Below are positions 22,960 through 31,718 of a stretch of DNA of 64,000 bases, piece by piece. Location: NCBI RefSeq assembly GCF_000719135.1, contig NZ_JOEK01000009.1, positions 558,001 through 622,000 of the forward strand. The letters run 5' to 3'. The notes under the pieces are model-generated. The model searched no databases. It saw only the letters and a list, made by a program, of their open reading frames with translations, and was not told the DNA's origin. The translations under genes were made by a program, and so were the position numbers. Position 1 is the first letter of the stretch; the number at the start of each line of letters is the position of its first letter. The DNA is from Streptomyces avicenniae (GTDB lineage Bacteria; Actinomycetota; Actinomycetes; Streptomycetales; Streptomycetaceae).

Positions 22960-23466
22960 GTGGAGCACGACATCGCCGCGCTGGCGGCGGAGCTGGCGGA
23001 CATGGGCGCGGCCGATCAGCGGTCCTCGGCGGGCGCGAACAGCGACGATCCGGCACGGCAGCTGGCGTGGCGTCGCCTGACCGCGCGGCACGGCGACCGG
23101 CTCGGCGAGATCATGGACGCGTACGGCTGGCCCACGGCCGACCTGGTCGGCGAGGAGGCGGCGCGGGCGGCGTGGCTGATCGCCCAGCACGCCGACCGCC
23201 AGCTCGACGTCCAGCGCCGGGCCCTCGACCTGATGGGGCAGGCGGTGTCGGCGGGCAGGGCCGGGGCGCGCGAGCTGGCGTTCCTGCGGGATCGCACGCT
23301 GGTCAACGAGGGCCGCGAGCAGGTCTACGGCACGCAGATCGCCGGGGTGCGGGACGGGGCGCCGGTCCCGTGGCCGTGCGAGGACCCGGAGCGTATGGAC
23401 GACCTGCGGGTGGCGGTCGGCATCGCGCCCTTCGCCGAGTACGTCGCCGGGTTCGCGCCGTCCTGA
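22960..23466 (+). CDS. DUF6624 domain protein
   Basis: A 168-residue, helix-rich cytoplasmic protein. The central part (IMDAYGWPTADLVGEEAARAAWLIAQHADRQ) and the end (REQVYGTQI, PWPCEDPERMDDLRVAVGI, PFAEYV) match the DUF6624 pattern: WPT/GxxAAxAAWLIxQHAD, QxYGTQ and a VDxRRxxVGLxPLxEY-like close. No biochemical role is known. The GTG at 22960 follows AGAGGAG. A perfect GC hairpin follows the stop. Confidence 0.8.
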   Translation: MEHDIAALAAELADMGAADQRSSAGANSDDPARQLAWRRLTARHGDRLGEIMDAYGWPTADLVGEEAARAAWLIAQHADRQLDVQRRALDLMGQAVSAGRAGARELAFLRDRTLVNEGREQVYGTQIAGVRDGAPVPWPCEDPERMDDLRVAVGIAPFAEYVAGFAPS

Positions 23467-23484
23467 CGAGCGGCCCGGACGCGT

Positions 23485-23520
23485 CCGGCGGGGGCATGGG
23501 GACGGTCGCGCCCCCGCCGG
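23485..23520. terminator. bidirectional hairpin terminator
   Basis: CCGGCGGGGGC at 23485-23495 pairs perfectly with GCCCCCGCCGG at 23510-23520 across a 14-nt loop, between the convergent DUF6624 and PhoD-type genes. Confidence 0.75.
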
Positions 23521-23584
23521 TCGGCGTCACCCACATGTATCGACAGGTCAGGCGTTGTTCACCGAAGGCGCCGGGCGGGGCGCG

Positions 23585-25642
23585 TCAGGCCGGGTGGCCC
23601 AGTTCGGTGGCCGTGCGCCGGACCTCGAAGAGACGCCGCCCCTCCCGGTTGATCCAGGTGGCGGTGAGCGTGGCCGGGGAGACGGTCGTGTCGGCCACCA
23701 GCTTCAGGAACGTGTGCGGCTCGACGGCGCTGGCCACCAGGTGCGGGCTGGGCACGTTCAGGCTCGGGATCGTCCTGTCGTGCAGCGGGCTGACGATGAA
23801 CTGCCACAGGTCGTAGCCGACCCGGGGCCCGTAGTTCAGGGCCCGCGAGCAGTGGATGTCGCCGCTGAGCAGGAAGCAGCCGGGGATCCCCTCCTCGGCG
23901 ACGAGGTCGAGGATCGCGTCCTTCTCGTGCTGGTACGTCGCCCAGTCGTCGGACTCGGAGTTGCCCTTGTCGTCCCAGATCATCCCGGAGGCGATGGCCT
24001 TGAACGTCGCCGTGCTGGCGCGCAGCGCCGTGCGCAGCCACTCCCACTGGACGGTCCCGAGGCAGGTCGGGCGTGACGGGTCGGCGAAGCTCGGGCCCGT
24101 CCTGCTGAACCAGCGCGGATCGAGCAGGAACACCTCGACGGGGCCGCGCCGGAAGGAGGTGTAGACGGCCTCGCCGTCGGTCCTGCGGGTCAGCCGCGCG
24201 CCGTCGGCGCCGTGGCCGAAGGAGGCGTTGGCCCGGTAATCGACGAACGCCGTACGGGTGTTGCGCTTCCCGGCGAGGGTGCCGTCGGTGTCGTTGCCGC
24301 CGAAGTCGTGGTCGTCCCAGGTGCCCCAGACCGGCATGGACGCGATCATGCGGGCGATCTGCGGCTGGGAGAGGAACGTCCGGTGCTTGGCGCGGGCCAC
24401 GGCCAGGTCGCCCGAGTCCACGTACGGCGTGTCGCCGAGCAGGACGAAGCTGTCGCAGCCCTCGTCCACGATCCGCGTCCAGACGGCGTCGGGCGTGGAC
24501 GGCGCGCAGGAGCCGAGGCCCATGGTGACGCGGGCGGGCGCGCCCGCCGGGGGCGCGGTGGTGAGGGAGCCGGTGAGCGGGGTGAAGCCGGGGGCGGCCG
24601 ACCGGGGGGTGATCGTGAACGTGTAGGCGGTCGCCGCCCGCAGGCCCGGCACGTCGAACAGGAGCGTGTTGTCGTTGGCGGTGGAGACGGTGGTGTCCAC
24701 GGTCGTGGACCAGCCGCCGGAGGCGCGGGCGACGACGCACCGCCAGGCGGGGAACGTCGCCGCGTCGAGGCCCGGCCTGGCCCAGATGCGGGCGCCGGTC
24801 TCGTCCACGTGGCCGACCAACGGACCGGCCGGGGCCTGGGCGGGCATGGGGGTCGGCGTCACGGCGGGCGCCGTTCCGGCCCGCACCCGGGCGACGTACC
24901 CGGCCAGGGCCGTGAAGAAGGTGACGCTGTCGCGGACCGCGGCGGCGGGCTGGATCGCCGTCCCGGCCGCGTCGAAGCACTTGTCCACGGTGAGGCTGCC
25001 GACCAGGAACCGGCCCGCCCCGTGGGCGCCCTCCAGCAGGGCGGGCGGGAAACCGGTGGCCGCGCACGCGAGGAGCACGCGCAGGGACCGCCAGGAGGTG
25101 ACCGTCTCCCAGCTGACCCGGATGCCGGAGGCCCGGCCGGTGAAGACGCGCCCTGAGACGACCGGGAGCGCGGCGACGAGGGGGTGGTCGGCGGCGGTGG
25201 GGTGGACGGTGTCGTAGTCGCTGTCGGTGCGGACCGCCGCCAAGGTGGACGGCAGGTACGGGACCGCCGCGCCGTACTGGTCGGACTGCGCCAGGTCGAG
25301 CACCACGCCGCCGCCCGCCGCGAAGTCGCGCAGCGACGGGGCCTGGGCGGCGACGTAGGTGGTGTAGCGGGAGTCGTTGTTGGTGAAGCTGCCGAAGGCG
25401 ATCAGGTCCACGCCCTGCGCGGTCGCGGGGCGGGAGAGGTCCAGGGCCGTCACGGCGAAACCGGCCCGGCGCAGCAGTTCGGCAAAGCCCGTGGCGTTCG
25501 TCCACCGGTCGGTGAACTCCAGCACCGCCGCGCGCGGTGGGGCGGCCGACGCGGCGGGGGCGGTCAGGACGGCGCCGGCCGTCAGGGCGGTACCGACCCC
25601 GGCGGCCACGAACGAGCGGCGGTGGATTCCTTCAGGTGTCAT
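23585..25642 (-). CDS. Tat-exported alkaline phosphatase D (PhoD)-family protein with N-terminal GATase-like domain
   Basis: A 685-residue protein. The start HRRSFVAAGVGTALTAGAVL with an AlaXAla region is a twin-arginine signal peptide, so it is probably exported folded. Residues of about 40-270 form a Rossmann-like domain (AAVLEFTDRW, DLIAFGSFTNN, GGGVVLDLAQSDQYG) resembling trehalose-utilisation/glutamine-amidotransferase-like folds. A beta-sandwich follows, then the PhoD metallophosphoesterase core (GLGSCAPSTPDAVW, FVLLGDTPYVDSGDL, WDDHDFGGND, FLLSGDIHCSRAL). It likely hydrolyses phosphodiesters or phosphomonoesters outside the cell. It is divergent from a GntR regulator. Confidence 0.88.
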   Translation of the reverse strand: MTPEGIHRRSFVAAGVGTALTAGAVLTAPAASAAPPRAAVLEFTDRWTNATGFAELLRRAGFAVTALDLSRPATAQGVDLIAFGSFTNNDSRYTTYVAAQAPSLRDFAAGGGVVLDLAQSDQYGAAVPYLPSTLAAVRTDSDYDTVHPTAADHPLVAALPVVSGRVFTGRASGIRVSWETVTSWRSLRVLLACAATGFPPALLEGAHGAGRFLVGSLTVDKCFDAAGTAIQPAAAVRDSVTFFTALAGYVARVRAGTAPAVTPTPMPAQAPAGPLVGHVDETGARIWARPGLDAATFPAWRCVVARASGGWSTTVDTTVSTANDNTLLFDVPGLRAATAYTFTITPRSAAPGFTPLTGSLTTAPPAGAPARVTMGLGSCAPSTPDAVWTRIVDEGCDSFVLLGDTPYVDSGDLAVARAKHRTFLSQPQIARMIASMPVWGTWDDHDFGGNDTDGTLAGKRNTRTAFVDYRANASFGHGADGARLTRRTDGEAVYTSFRRGPVEVFLLDPRWFSRTGPSFADPSRPTCLGTVQWEWLRTALRASTATFKAIASGMIWDDKGNSESDDWATYQHEKDAILDLVAEEGIPGCFLLSGDIHCSRALNYGPRVGYDLWQFIVSPLHDRTIPSLNVPSPHLVASAVEPHTFLKLVADTTVSPATLTATWINREGRRLFEVRRTATELGHPA

Positions 25643-25689
25643 GGTGTCCTCCTCGGCCGAAACCGTCGCAGCGGCGTGGCCCCCGGGAC

Positions 25690-25713
25690 AATGACCTGTA
25701 TGGATAAGTCATT
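25690..25713. promoter_or_regulatory. inverted repeat in the phoD/gntR promoter region
   Basis: AATGAC at 25690-25695 and GTCATT at 25708-25713 are perfect 6-bp inverted arms around 12 bp, in a short AT-richer segment between the divergent phosphatase and GntR genes. It is a candidate operator for the GntR protein, based on position and symmetry only. Confidence 0.4.
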
Positions 25714-25776
25714 CGCTGTTCATGTCAAAACCCGAAGTCGTCGTGTGTTCCACGCCGGCCTGTAAGGTCAGGGCGC

Positions 25777-26505
25777 ATGAGGGATCCCCTGCATCGGAGC
25801 GTCGCGGCCGAGTTGCGTCGGCGCATCCGCAGCGGCGCCGTCCAGGTCGGGCAGGCGTTGCCGTCCGAGGCGGACCTCTGCCGGGAGTTCGCGGCGTCAC
25901 GCGGGCCCGTACGCCAGGCGCTCGCCACGCTGCGGGACGAGGGGCTGATAGGCGGCGGGCAGGGCAGGCGCAGCGTGGTCCTCGACTCCGTGCCGTCGCA
26001 GCCGTTCGAGTCGTTCCTCTCCTTCACGCGGCGGGCCGAGCTCACCGGTCACGCGCCGGGGCAGCGGCTCCAGGAGATCGCCCTGCGCCGCTGCGACCCG
26101 GCGATGGCCGCCGCCCTCCAGATCGACGAGGGGGACCTGGTCGTCCAACTCCTGCGGCTGCGCCTGCTGGACGGTCGTCCGGCGATGCTGGAGCGCATGA
26201 CCTACACGGAGCCGGTCGGCCGCCCGCTGCTGGACTCCGACCTCGACGCCGGGTCCATCTACGCGCTGCTGACGGAGCGTGGCGTCGATCTCGACTCCGC
26301 GCGGCACACCTTCGACGCGGTCGCTGCGGACGCCACCGACGCGGCGCTGCTGGAAGTGCCAGAGGGAGCGCCGTTGTTGCGGGAGCGCCGGGTGACGACG
26401 GACTCGCACGGACTGCCGCTGGAGTGGTCGGACGACCGGTACCGTCCCGACGTGGCCACCGTGACCGTCACCAACACCCGCAAGGCGCGGACCGCGACGC
26501 TCTGA
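25777..26505 (+). CDS. GntR-family (HutC/UTRA) transcriptional regulator
   Basis: A 242-residue regulator. The N-terminal winged helix reads VAAELRRRIRSGAVQVGQALPSE, LCREFAASRGPVRQALATLRDEG and GGGQGRRSVV. The C-terminal UTRA ligand domain (PFESFLSFTRRAELTGHAPGQR, VVQLLRLRLLDGRPAMLERM, LRERRVTTDSHGLPLEWSDDRYR) places it in the HutC subfamily, which senses small metabolites. It is divergent from the PhoD-type gene and may control phosphate-ester use. Confidence 0.92.
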   Translation: MRDPLHRSVAAELRRRIRSGAVQVGQALPSEADLCREFAASRGPVRQALATLRDEGLIGGGQGRRSVVLDSVPSQPFESFLSFTRRAELTGHAPGQRLQEIALRRCDPAMAAALQIDEGDLVVQLLRLRLLDGRPAMLERMTYTEPVGRPLLDSDLDAGSIYALLTERGVDLDSARHTFDAVAADATDAALLEVPEGAPLLRERRVTTDSHGLPLEWSDDRYRPDVATVTVTNTRKARTATL

Positions 26506-26522
26506 TCCGCCGCCACGCCGCT

Positions 26523-26936
26523 TCAGTCGGCGCGCGTGAGGTGGCGGATGTAGTGGCGGACGTGCGGCGGCATGGGCGTGGGCAGCTCTGCCACGGGGAA
26601 CAGCCGCAGCTCCTGGCCTTCGCCCAGGACCAGATCGGCCTCCCGTCCGCTCCACGTGCCGACGAAGACGTGGGGTGGTGTCTTGCGGACGTCGTGGGGG
26701 GTGACGGTGACTTCGCGCAGGGTGTCAGGGGTGATACCGGTCTCCTCCCGGATCTCGCGGAGGATCGTGTCCCGGGGAGTCTCCCCGGCTTCCTGCCCGC
26801 CGCCCGGCAGTGACCAGTGCCCCGGCCAGCGGATGTCCGGGGCGTCGTCGCGGAGTTGCAGGACGATCCGCCCGTCGGGTGTGAGGATCAGGGCGAGCGC
26901 GCCCGGCTTGCTCTCGGCGGGTGCTTCCTCGGCCAC
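26523..26936 (-). CDS. NUDIX hydrolase
   Basis: About 137 residues from the GTG at 26936, which has GAGGAG at a suitable distance (a GTG at 26939 is equally possible). The Nudix box is GGGQEAGETPRDTILREIREETGI (Gx5Ex7REUxEExGU), preceded by ALILTPDGRIVLQLRD and WPGHWSLP. Nudix enzymes cleave nucleoside diphosphates linked to another group; the substrate is not predictable. The open frame runs back to 27233 through a non-coding-looking Arg/Pro stretch. It is convergent with the GntR gene. Confidence 0.9.
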   Translation of the reverse strand: MAEEAPAESKPGALALILTPDGRIVLQLRDDAPDIRWPGHWSLPGGGQEAGETPRDTILREIREETGITPDTLREVTVTPHDVRKTPPHVFVGTWSGREADLVLGEGQELRLFPVAELPTPMPPHVRHYIRHLTRAD

Positions 26937-27222
26937 CACGGTCTCCTCGACGCCGGACAGGGCGGGTTCCACCGTATGGTGTGTCGTAGTTCCTCGTGGC
27001 AACTCTCCGCGATTCCCCGCTCGTCGGGGAGACGGCTGAGAGGGCCTGGCCTGACCGTCGTTGCGACGGACACGGACCTCGGCCACCGCCGGGGGGCGGC
27101 GGGGGTCCGGCATCCACCGGGACGAGCGCTGGTCGGCCACAGGAGACGCGCCACGGCGCGGCGGGCGGCGGCATCCGGCGTTGTGGGGCACCCGCTCCGT
27201 CGTGGTGGCCTCGGCTGATGGG

Positions 27223-27948
27223 ATGAGCTGCATGACTGTCCATGAGATCGCTCCCCGGCTCCCGGGGATCTCCGCACTCCGTGATCGATGCCGCTCGCTG
27301 GCGATGCTGGAGGCGATCGCTTATGACGGATTCGTCGGCGGTGACGAGTACGCGGACTTCGAGGCGAACTGGTCACGGGGGTGCGACCTGGCGACCCTCC
27401 GGAGCCGCGACGGCGTCGGGGTGTGCTACCTCGTCTTCTCCCCGGCGGGAGCACTGATCTGCGGATACGACCCCCGGGCGCCCATCGCGGCGTACGAGGG
27501 CGAGGCGGTCTTCCCGCCGGGGCTGATCGAGGGCGTGCCCACGCGGATCCTGCGGTTCGTCGCCGACGCCGAGTTCTGGCACGACGAGTACGGCAACGGA
27601 ACTGTGACGGTGTGCCTCTGGCGTGAAGTGACGGACGATCGCTGGCACCACGGCGCGGTGGACCTTCCCGAGGGGACCCACGACGCGGATGGCGCGAACG
27701 CCCTGCTCGACCTCGTGGTCGATCCCTCGCCCGAGACGTACCTGCGGTGGACCGAGGAGAGAGACGGGGCCGCCACGGAGCAGGCGGCGCGTGAGGTGTA
27801 CGCGCTGCATCCGTTGACCCGGCAACTCGTCGTCAAGGTGAATGCGGACGCGTCCCTGACCGGGCTGGCCCCGGCCCTGACCCGCATCGGCTACCCGCAT
27901 GCCACCGATGACCTACGCCCCGGGCTCGACCACGCAGAAGTGACCTGA
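27223..27948 (+). CDS. hypothetical protein (conserved Streptomyces type)
   Basis: About 241 residues from the ATG at 27223 (an ATG at 27232 is also possible). Segments include MLEAIAYDGF, WSRGCDLATLRSRDGVGVCY, VFSPAGALICGYDPRAPIAAY, GVPTRILRFVADAEFWHD and VTVCLWREVTDDRWHHGAV. Similar proteins of this layout occur in many streptomycetes without assigned function, often near SUKH-type immunity proteins. It has no membrane segment or signal peptide. Divergent from the Nudix gene across about 290 bp. Confidence 0.72.
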   Translation: MSCMTVHEIAPRLPGISALRDRCRSLAMLEAIAYDGFVGGDEYADFEANWSRGCDLATLRSRDGVGVCYLVFSPAGALICGYDPRAPIAAYEGEAVFPPGLIEGVPTRILRFVADAEFWHDEYGNGTVTVCLWREVTDDRWHHGAVDLPEGTHDADGANALLDLVVDPSPETYLRWTEERDGAATEQAAREVYALHPLTRQLVVKVNADASLTGLAPALTRIGYPHATDDLRPGLDHAEVT

Positions 27949-28297
27949 ACCGTCCGGGAGAAGCCGGAATCCGCGCGAGACGAGACCCGCAGCGACGGTG
28001 AGAGGGCTGCCCGAGGCGCACACCGACGTGCCCTCCAACAGGGAGCAGCCGACGCCGCGCCGCCGCCGCGCCGCCGTCACGGCGCCGTTCGGCGCGGGCA
28101 AGGGACCTCGGTGCTTGGCGTCGGCACCGGGCAGTGCCCTGCCGCACGACCGTCCGAAGACGCGGTCGCCCACGCCGCCGCCGCGGGACGGACGGGGAGC
28201 GATCCGTCCTGCCGATACTGCCGGGGCACGGCCGGAGCGAGGAGCCGGGCGCGCCGTCAGGTGCCGCCGTCCGGACGCCGTTCCGGAGACCGGGGGC
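27949..28297. other. 349-bp convergent intergenic region, no gene seen
   Basis: This lies between the ends of the hypothetical gene (27948) and the HEAT-repeat gene (28298). Open frames here are low-complexity shadows; the long plus-strand frame through this region is antisense to the HEAT gene. No strong terminator hairpin was identified. Confidence 0.5.
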
Positions 28298-30169
28298 CTA
28301 CCCCGCGCCGAGCATGTCCCGTGCCAGGGAGAGCAGTTCGTCGTCCGGGTGCGGCCCCTCGACCGGCAGGAGCGGGTCGTCCAGCAGGCGGTACGGGGAC
28401 GAGGCCCATATGCGCAGCGGGGCGCGCAGCTCGTCCGGTATCTGCCCTATGGCGGCGAGGGTCTTCAACGCCTGGAGACCGAAGGGGGTGGGTCCGGCCA
28501 GTTCGGTGAGGACCGACACGGCGCGCGCGATGTCGCCGGTGAGGGCGTGGTACGCCTCGGCGGCACGGACCCGGTTCCACTCGTACCGGGCCGTCAGCAG
28601 CGGTTCGACGAGGGGAAGCAACGGCGCGGCGGCCGGGCCGAGCGGTCTCAGGTCCACCAGGACCGGATGGACCGGGTGGCCCCGGGCGAGCAGATCACCG
28701 AAGACGTCGAGCGCCGGGCCCGCGTCCCCCGTGAGCCGGTGGTGGGCTCCGGCCGCCGCCGCCCGCAGGGGGCGTTCGGTGCTCCGCATGGCGTCGTGCA
28801 GCAGGGCGACGGTCTCCTCGGTGGCTTCGCCGACCAGGCCCAGGCTCCGCGCCGCGAGGTCTGCGGCACGGCGGGTCCTGAGACAGTCGAGCGGTTCCGG
28901 CCGCGCCTGCCGGGCGGCGGCACCGAAGGGGGCGAGCGCCTCGATCAGGGCGACGGCGGTGACGCCCCGCGCCGGCGCGGCGAGTTCGCGGCGGATCACC
29001 GGTATCAGCCGGTCGGCGCCCTGCGGGAAGTGCACGGCCGCCGCCCGGAGCGCCTGCGCGGTGGGGCGCTCAAGCACCAGGTCCACGGCGCGGGGGTCGC
29101 GGGCCCTGGCGAGGGCGACGAGCGCGGCGGCGGCCGTGGTCGCGTCCCTGGCGGACGTGCGGCGGTGGAGCGCGTCACGTATGTCCTCGGCCGGTTCGGG
29201 CACGCGGGCGATCAGGTCGCCTATGACGCCGAGGCGGCGGGCCGTGTCGTGCGGCGGGGCGCCACGGCGAGGCGGGGCGACGAGCAGCAGCCGCATCACC
29301 TCGGCGTCACGGTCGCGCCACCTCCCGGCGACGCGCTGGAGGAGCGGGAGCGCGCACGAGCCGGGGTCCCCGGCGGCGATTCGGCGCGCGGCGACGGTGA
29401 GGTCCGGGTCGCGGACGAGCAGGCGGGAGAGGCGTTCTGCCGACGTGGCGAGGCCCCACGGGAAGTCGTCGTCCCCGGTATCGGGGTCGGGGTCGGCGCT
29501 GTCCTGGGCGATGATCTCCACCAGCCGCGCCGGGTAAGGCAGTTCGGACCGTTCGGCCGCGAGGACGGCCGCCGCGAGACGGACGTCGCCCAGCGGGCTG
29601 TCGAGTGGCGCCAGGTCCCGGCCGAACCGGCTGAGGAGTATCACCGCGTCGGCGCGCACCCCGGGAACGGGATCGCTCTCGTACAGTTCCTCGGCGCGGG
29701 CCGTGGCGGACGCGCGCGGCCCGTCAGGCAGCAGGTCGGCCACGGCGGCGACCGCGCGGATCGCCACCCTGCGGACCCTGCGGTCCCGGTCCCCGAGCAG
29801 GGGCAGCAACGCGGGCGTCTCCCGGCAGAGTTCGGCGCATGTGTCGGCGACGGCGCTGCCCTTCCAGGAGGGCTCTTCGGTGTCGGCGGGGTCGTGCTCG
29901 GCGAGGGCGGCGAGCAGCATGAGCACGTCGGCGCGCCTGCCCGGGGCGTGCAGGGCGGCGTGGGCGAGGAACGGGACGGCGGGCGCCGAGGCGAAGTGGA
30001 CCGTGCCCTGGTGGACGATCGTGCCGAACAGGGCGTGCCGCGCGTCGTCGGCCGCGGCGTCGTCCGACCCGTAGAGGGCCAGAATCAGTTCGGGGACGTC
30101 GGCGGCGTCGTCGTAGGCGTGCTCCAGGTCGCGCCAGGGGACGGTGTGCAGTGCGTCCGGGCCTTTCAT
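28298..30169 (-). CDS. HEAT-repeat protein
   Basis: A 623-residue helical-repeat protein. It starts DALHTVPWRDLEHAYDDAADVPELILALYG, a head often seen in Streptomyces HEAT proteins. Repeated 30-40-residue helix pairs follow, for example LPLLGDRDRRVRRVAIRAVAAVADLL, GVRADAVILLSRFG, and RSTERPLRAAAAGAHHRLTG. Such scaffolds bind proteins; no catalytic motif is present. The ATG at 30169 is divergent from the phosphodiesterase gene at 30329 with an inverted repeat between them. Confidence 0.85.
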   Translation of the reverse strand: MKGPDALHTVPWRDLEHAYDDAADVPELILALYGSDDAAADDARHALFGTIVHQGTVHFASAPAVPFLAHAALHAPGRRADVLMLLAALAEHDPADTEEPSWKGSAVADTCAELCRETPALLPLLGDRDRRVRRVAIRAVAAVADLLPDGPRASATARAEELYESDPVPGVRADAVILLSRFGRDLAPLDSPLGDVRLAAAVLAAERSELPYPARLVEIIAQDSADPDPDTGDDDFPWGLATSAERLSRLLVRDPDLTVAARRIAAGDPGSCALPLLQRVAGRWRDRDAEVMRLLLVAPPRRGAPPHDTARRLGVIGDLIARVPEPAEDIRDALHRRTSARDATTAAAALVALARARDPRAVDLVLERPTAQALRAAAVHFPQGADRLIPVIRRELAAPARGVTAVALIEALAPFGAAARQARPEPLDCLRTRRAADLAARSLGLVGEATEETVALLHDAMRSTERPLRAAAAGAHHRLTGDAGPALDVFGDLLARGHPVHPVLVDLRPLGPAAAPLLPLVEPLLTARYEWNRVRAAEAYHALTGDIARAVSVLTELAGPTPFGLQALKTLAAIGQIPDELRAPLRIWASSPYRLLDDPLLPVEGPHPDDELLSLARDMLGAG

Positions 30170-30266
30170 CGTCCGCGCTCCTTCCTCCAGGTCGGGTTAC
30201 CGAGAGTAACCGCCGCCACTGACAATCCCCGCCCGGACGGGCGACAGGCCCCACCCCCTGGCCGCC

Positions 30267-30294
30267 CTAACGGTAGTTTGATATTTTCCGTTAG
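30267..30294. promoter_or_regulatory. inverted repeat with AT-rich centre upstream of the metallophosphoesterase
   Basis: CTAACGG at 30267-30273 and CCGTTAG at 30288-30294 are perfect 7-bp arms around a 14-bp AT-rich centre containing TTTGATATTTT. In DNA this GC-rich the segment stands out; it lies 35 bp before the ATG and probably overlaps the promoter, marking an operator. Confidence 0.6.
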
Positions 30295-30328
30295 AAACTG
30301 GAGAGCGGCCGAACCGCGGAGGAAGACC

Positions 30329-31072
30329 ATGACCGTGTTGCTCGCGCAGATCAGTGACCTGCACCTGGACGGCACCGAGCGGGCCACCCGCCGCGCCGTC
30401 CGCGTGATGGACCATCTCCGGGCCCTGCCACGCCCGGTGGACGCGCTCCTGGTCACCGGGGACATCGCCGACCACGGCACGGAGGCCGAGTACGAGGAGG
30501 CCGCCCGCATCCTGGACGCGCCCTTCCCCGTGCTGACCTGTCCCGGCAACCACGACGCGCGCCCCGCCTACCGCAAGGCCCTGCTCGGCGAGGCGCCGGC
30601 CACGGAACCCGTCAACCGCGCGCACCACATCGGCGGCACGGCCGTCCTGATGTGCGACTCCACGATCCCCGGCCGCGACGAGGGCCGCCTCGACGCCCGG
30701 ACGCTCCGCTGGATCGACACGACCCTGCGCGAACTCCCGGAAGACACGCGCGCGTTGATCGCCTTCCACCAGCCCCCCGTGGAACTCCACCACCCGCTGC
30801 CCGACTCCGCCATGCTCGAACAGCCCGGCGACCTGGCCGCCCTCCTCGCCGCCCACCCCCGGGTCGCCGCCGTCCTCACCGGCCACGCCCACACCGCGGC
30901 GGCCTCGACGTTCGCCGGACTCCCCCTGGTCGTGGGCCCCGCCGTCACCTGGACGCTCCGCCTCCCCTGGGAGGGCGACCGCCCCGCGGACCGCGACCAG
31001 CCGCCCGGCCTCGCCTACCACGTCCTCGACGACGAAGGACGGCTCACCACCCACTACCGCGTCGTCCTGTGA
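30329..31072 (+). CDS. metallophosphoesterase (CpdA-like phosphodiesterase)
   Basis: A 247-residue calcineurin-like phosphoesterase with the complete two-metal motif set: AQISDLHLDG, LLVTGDIADHG, CPGNHDARP, IAFHQPP and LTGHAHTAA. The spacing matches the CpdA/GpdQ-type cyclic-nucleotide or glycerophosphodiester phosphodiesterases. GGAGGAA precedes the ATG at 30329. The LysE-type exporter gene follows 25 bp downstream and is probably co-transcribed. Confidence 0.92.
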   Translation: MTVLLAQISDLHLDGTERATRRAVRVMDHLRALPRPVDALLVTGDIADHGTEAEYEEAARILDAPFPVLTCPGNHDARPAYRKALLGEAPATEPVNRAHHIGGTAVLMCDSTIPGRDEGRLDARTLRWIDTTLRELPEDTRALIAFHQPPVELHHPLPDSAMLEQPGDLAALLAAHPRVAAVLTGHAHTAAASTFAGLPLVVGPAVTWTLRLPWEGDRPADRDQPPGLAYHVLDDEGRLTTHYRVVL

Positions 31073-31097
31073 CCCGGCGCCAGGACGCGGAGACCTC

Positions 31098-31718
31098 GTG
31101 ATCCACCCCTACGCCGTCGCCGGGTTCCTCCTGGCGGTCCTCCCCCTCGTCGCCACCCCGGGCGCCAGCCTGACCCTGCTCGTCCGGCACGTCGGCGACG
31201 GCGGCGGACGGCGGGCCCTCCCCGTCGTCCTCGGCACGGTCGCCGGGCTCTACGTCCACGCGGCCCTCGCGATCGCCGGGCTGTCGGCCCTCGTGACGGC
31301 GTCGAGCGAGGCGTTCACCGCCGTCAGACTCGCCGGGGCCGCCTACCTCGTCGGCCTGGGCATCTGGACCTGGCGCTCCGCCGGAGGGGCCACGGACCGC
31401 CGCGCCGGGCACCGGTGGCGGCGGCCGTGCCGGTCGGTCCACGCGCAGGCACTGCTGGCGAACGTCCTCAACCCGAAGGCGGCGTCCATCTACCTCACGC
31501 TGGTCCCGCAGTTCGTCGCGCCGCACGAGCCGTTCGCCGGGCAGATCCTCGTCCTGGCCACCGCGCACGCGCTGCTCATCGCGCTGTGGCTGCTCGTCTG
31601 GGCCTGGCTCGTCCACCGCGCCTCGCGCGTCGTGCGCGGCGCCCGCTTCCGCCGGGTGACGGCGCGGGTCAGCGGGCTCGTCCTCACCGGCCTGGGCATC
31701 CGCACGGCGACGGCCTAG
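31098..31718 (+). CDS. LysE-family amino-acid/metabolite exporter
   Basis: A 206-residue inner-membrane protein with about five to six helices. It starts AVAGFLLAVLPLVATPGASLTLLV (the LysE/RhtB PGP-like motif is PGA here), then GTVAGLYVHAALAIAGLSAL, ANVLNPKAASIYLTLVPQFV and LWLLVWAWLV. The family exports amino acids or homoserine lactone-like compounds. Its TAG stop lies inside the terminal repeat of the MITE-like element, so the last codons may have been reshaped by that insertion, though the length is normal. Confidence 0.9.
   Translation: MIHPYAVAGFLLAVLPLVATPGASLTLLVRHVGDGGGRRALPVVLGTVAGLYVHAALAIAGLSALVTASSEAFTAVRLAGAAYLVGLGIWTWRSAGGATDRRAGHRWRRPCRSVHAQALLANVLNPKAASIYLTLVPQFVAPHEPFAGQILVLATAHALLIALWLLVWAWLVHRASRVVRGARFRRVTARVSGLVLTGLGIRTATA

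Noticed and set aside
27030..27075. GGCTGAGAGGGC resembling part of a TPP (THI-box) riboswitch
   Set aside because: The remaining conserved THI-box segments, such as CCTGATCTGGATAATGCCAG-like sequence, are absent and the adjacent genes are unrelated to thiamine.
27998..30328. Long plus-strand frame leading into the metallophosphoesterase gene
   Set aside because: The conserved protein starts at the ATG at 30329 with GGAGGAA ahead; the upstream 777 codons are antisense to the HEAT-repeat gene and have no domain.
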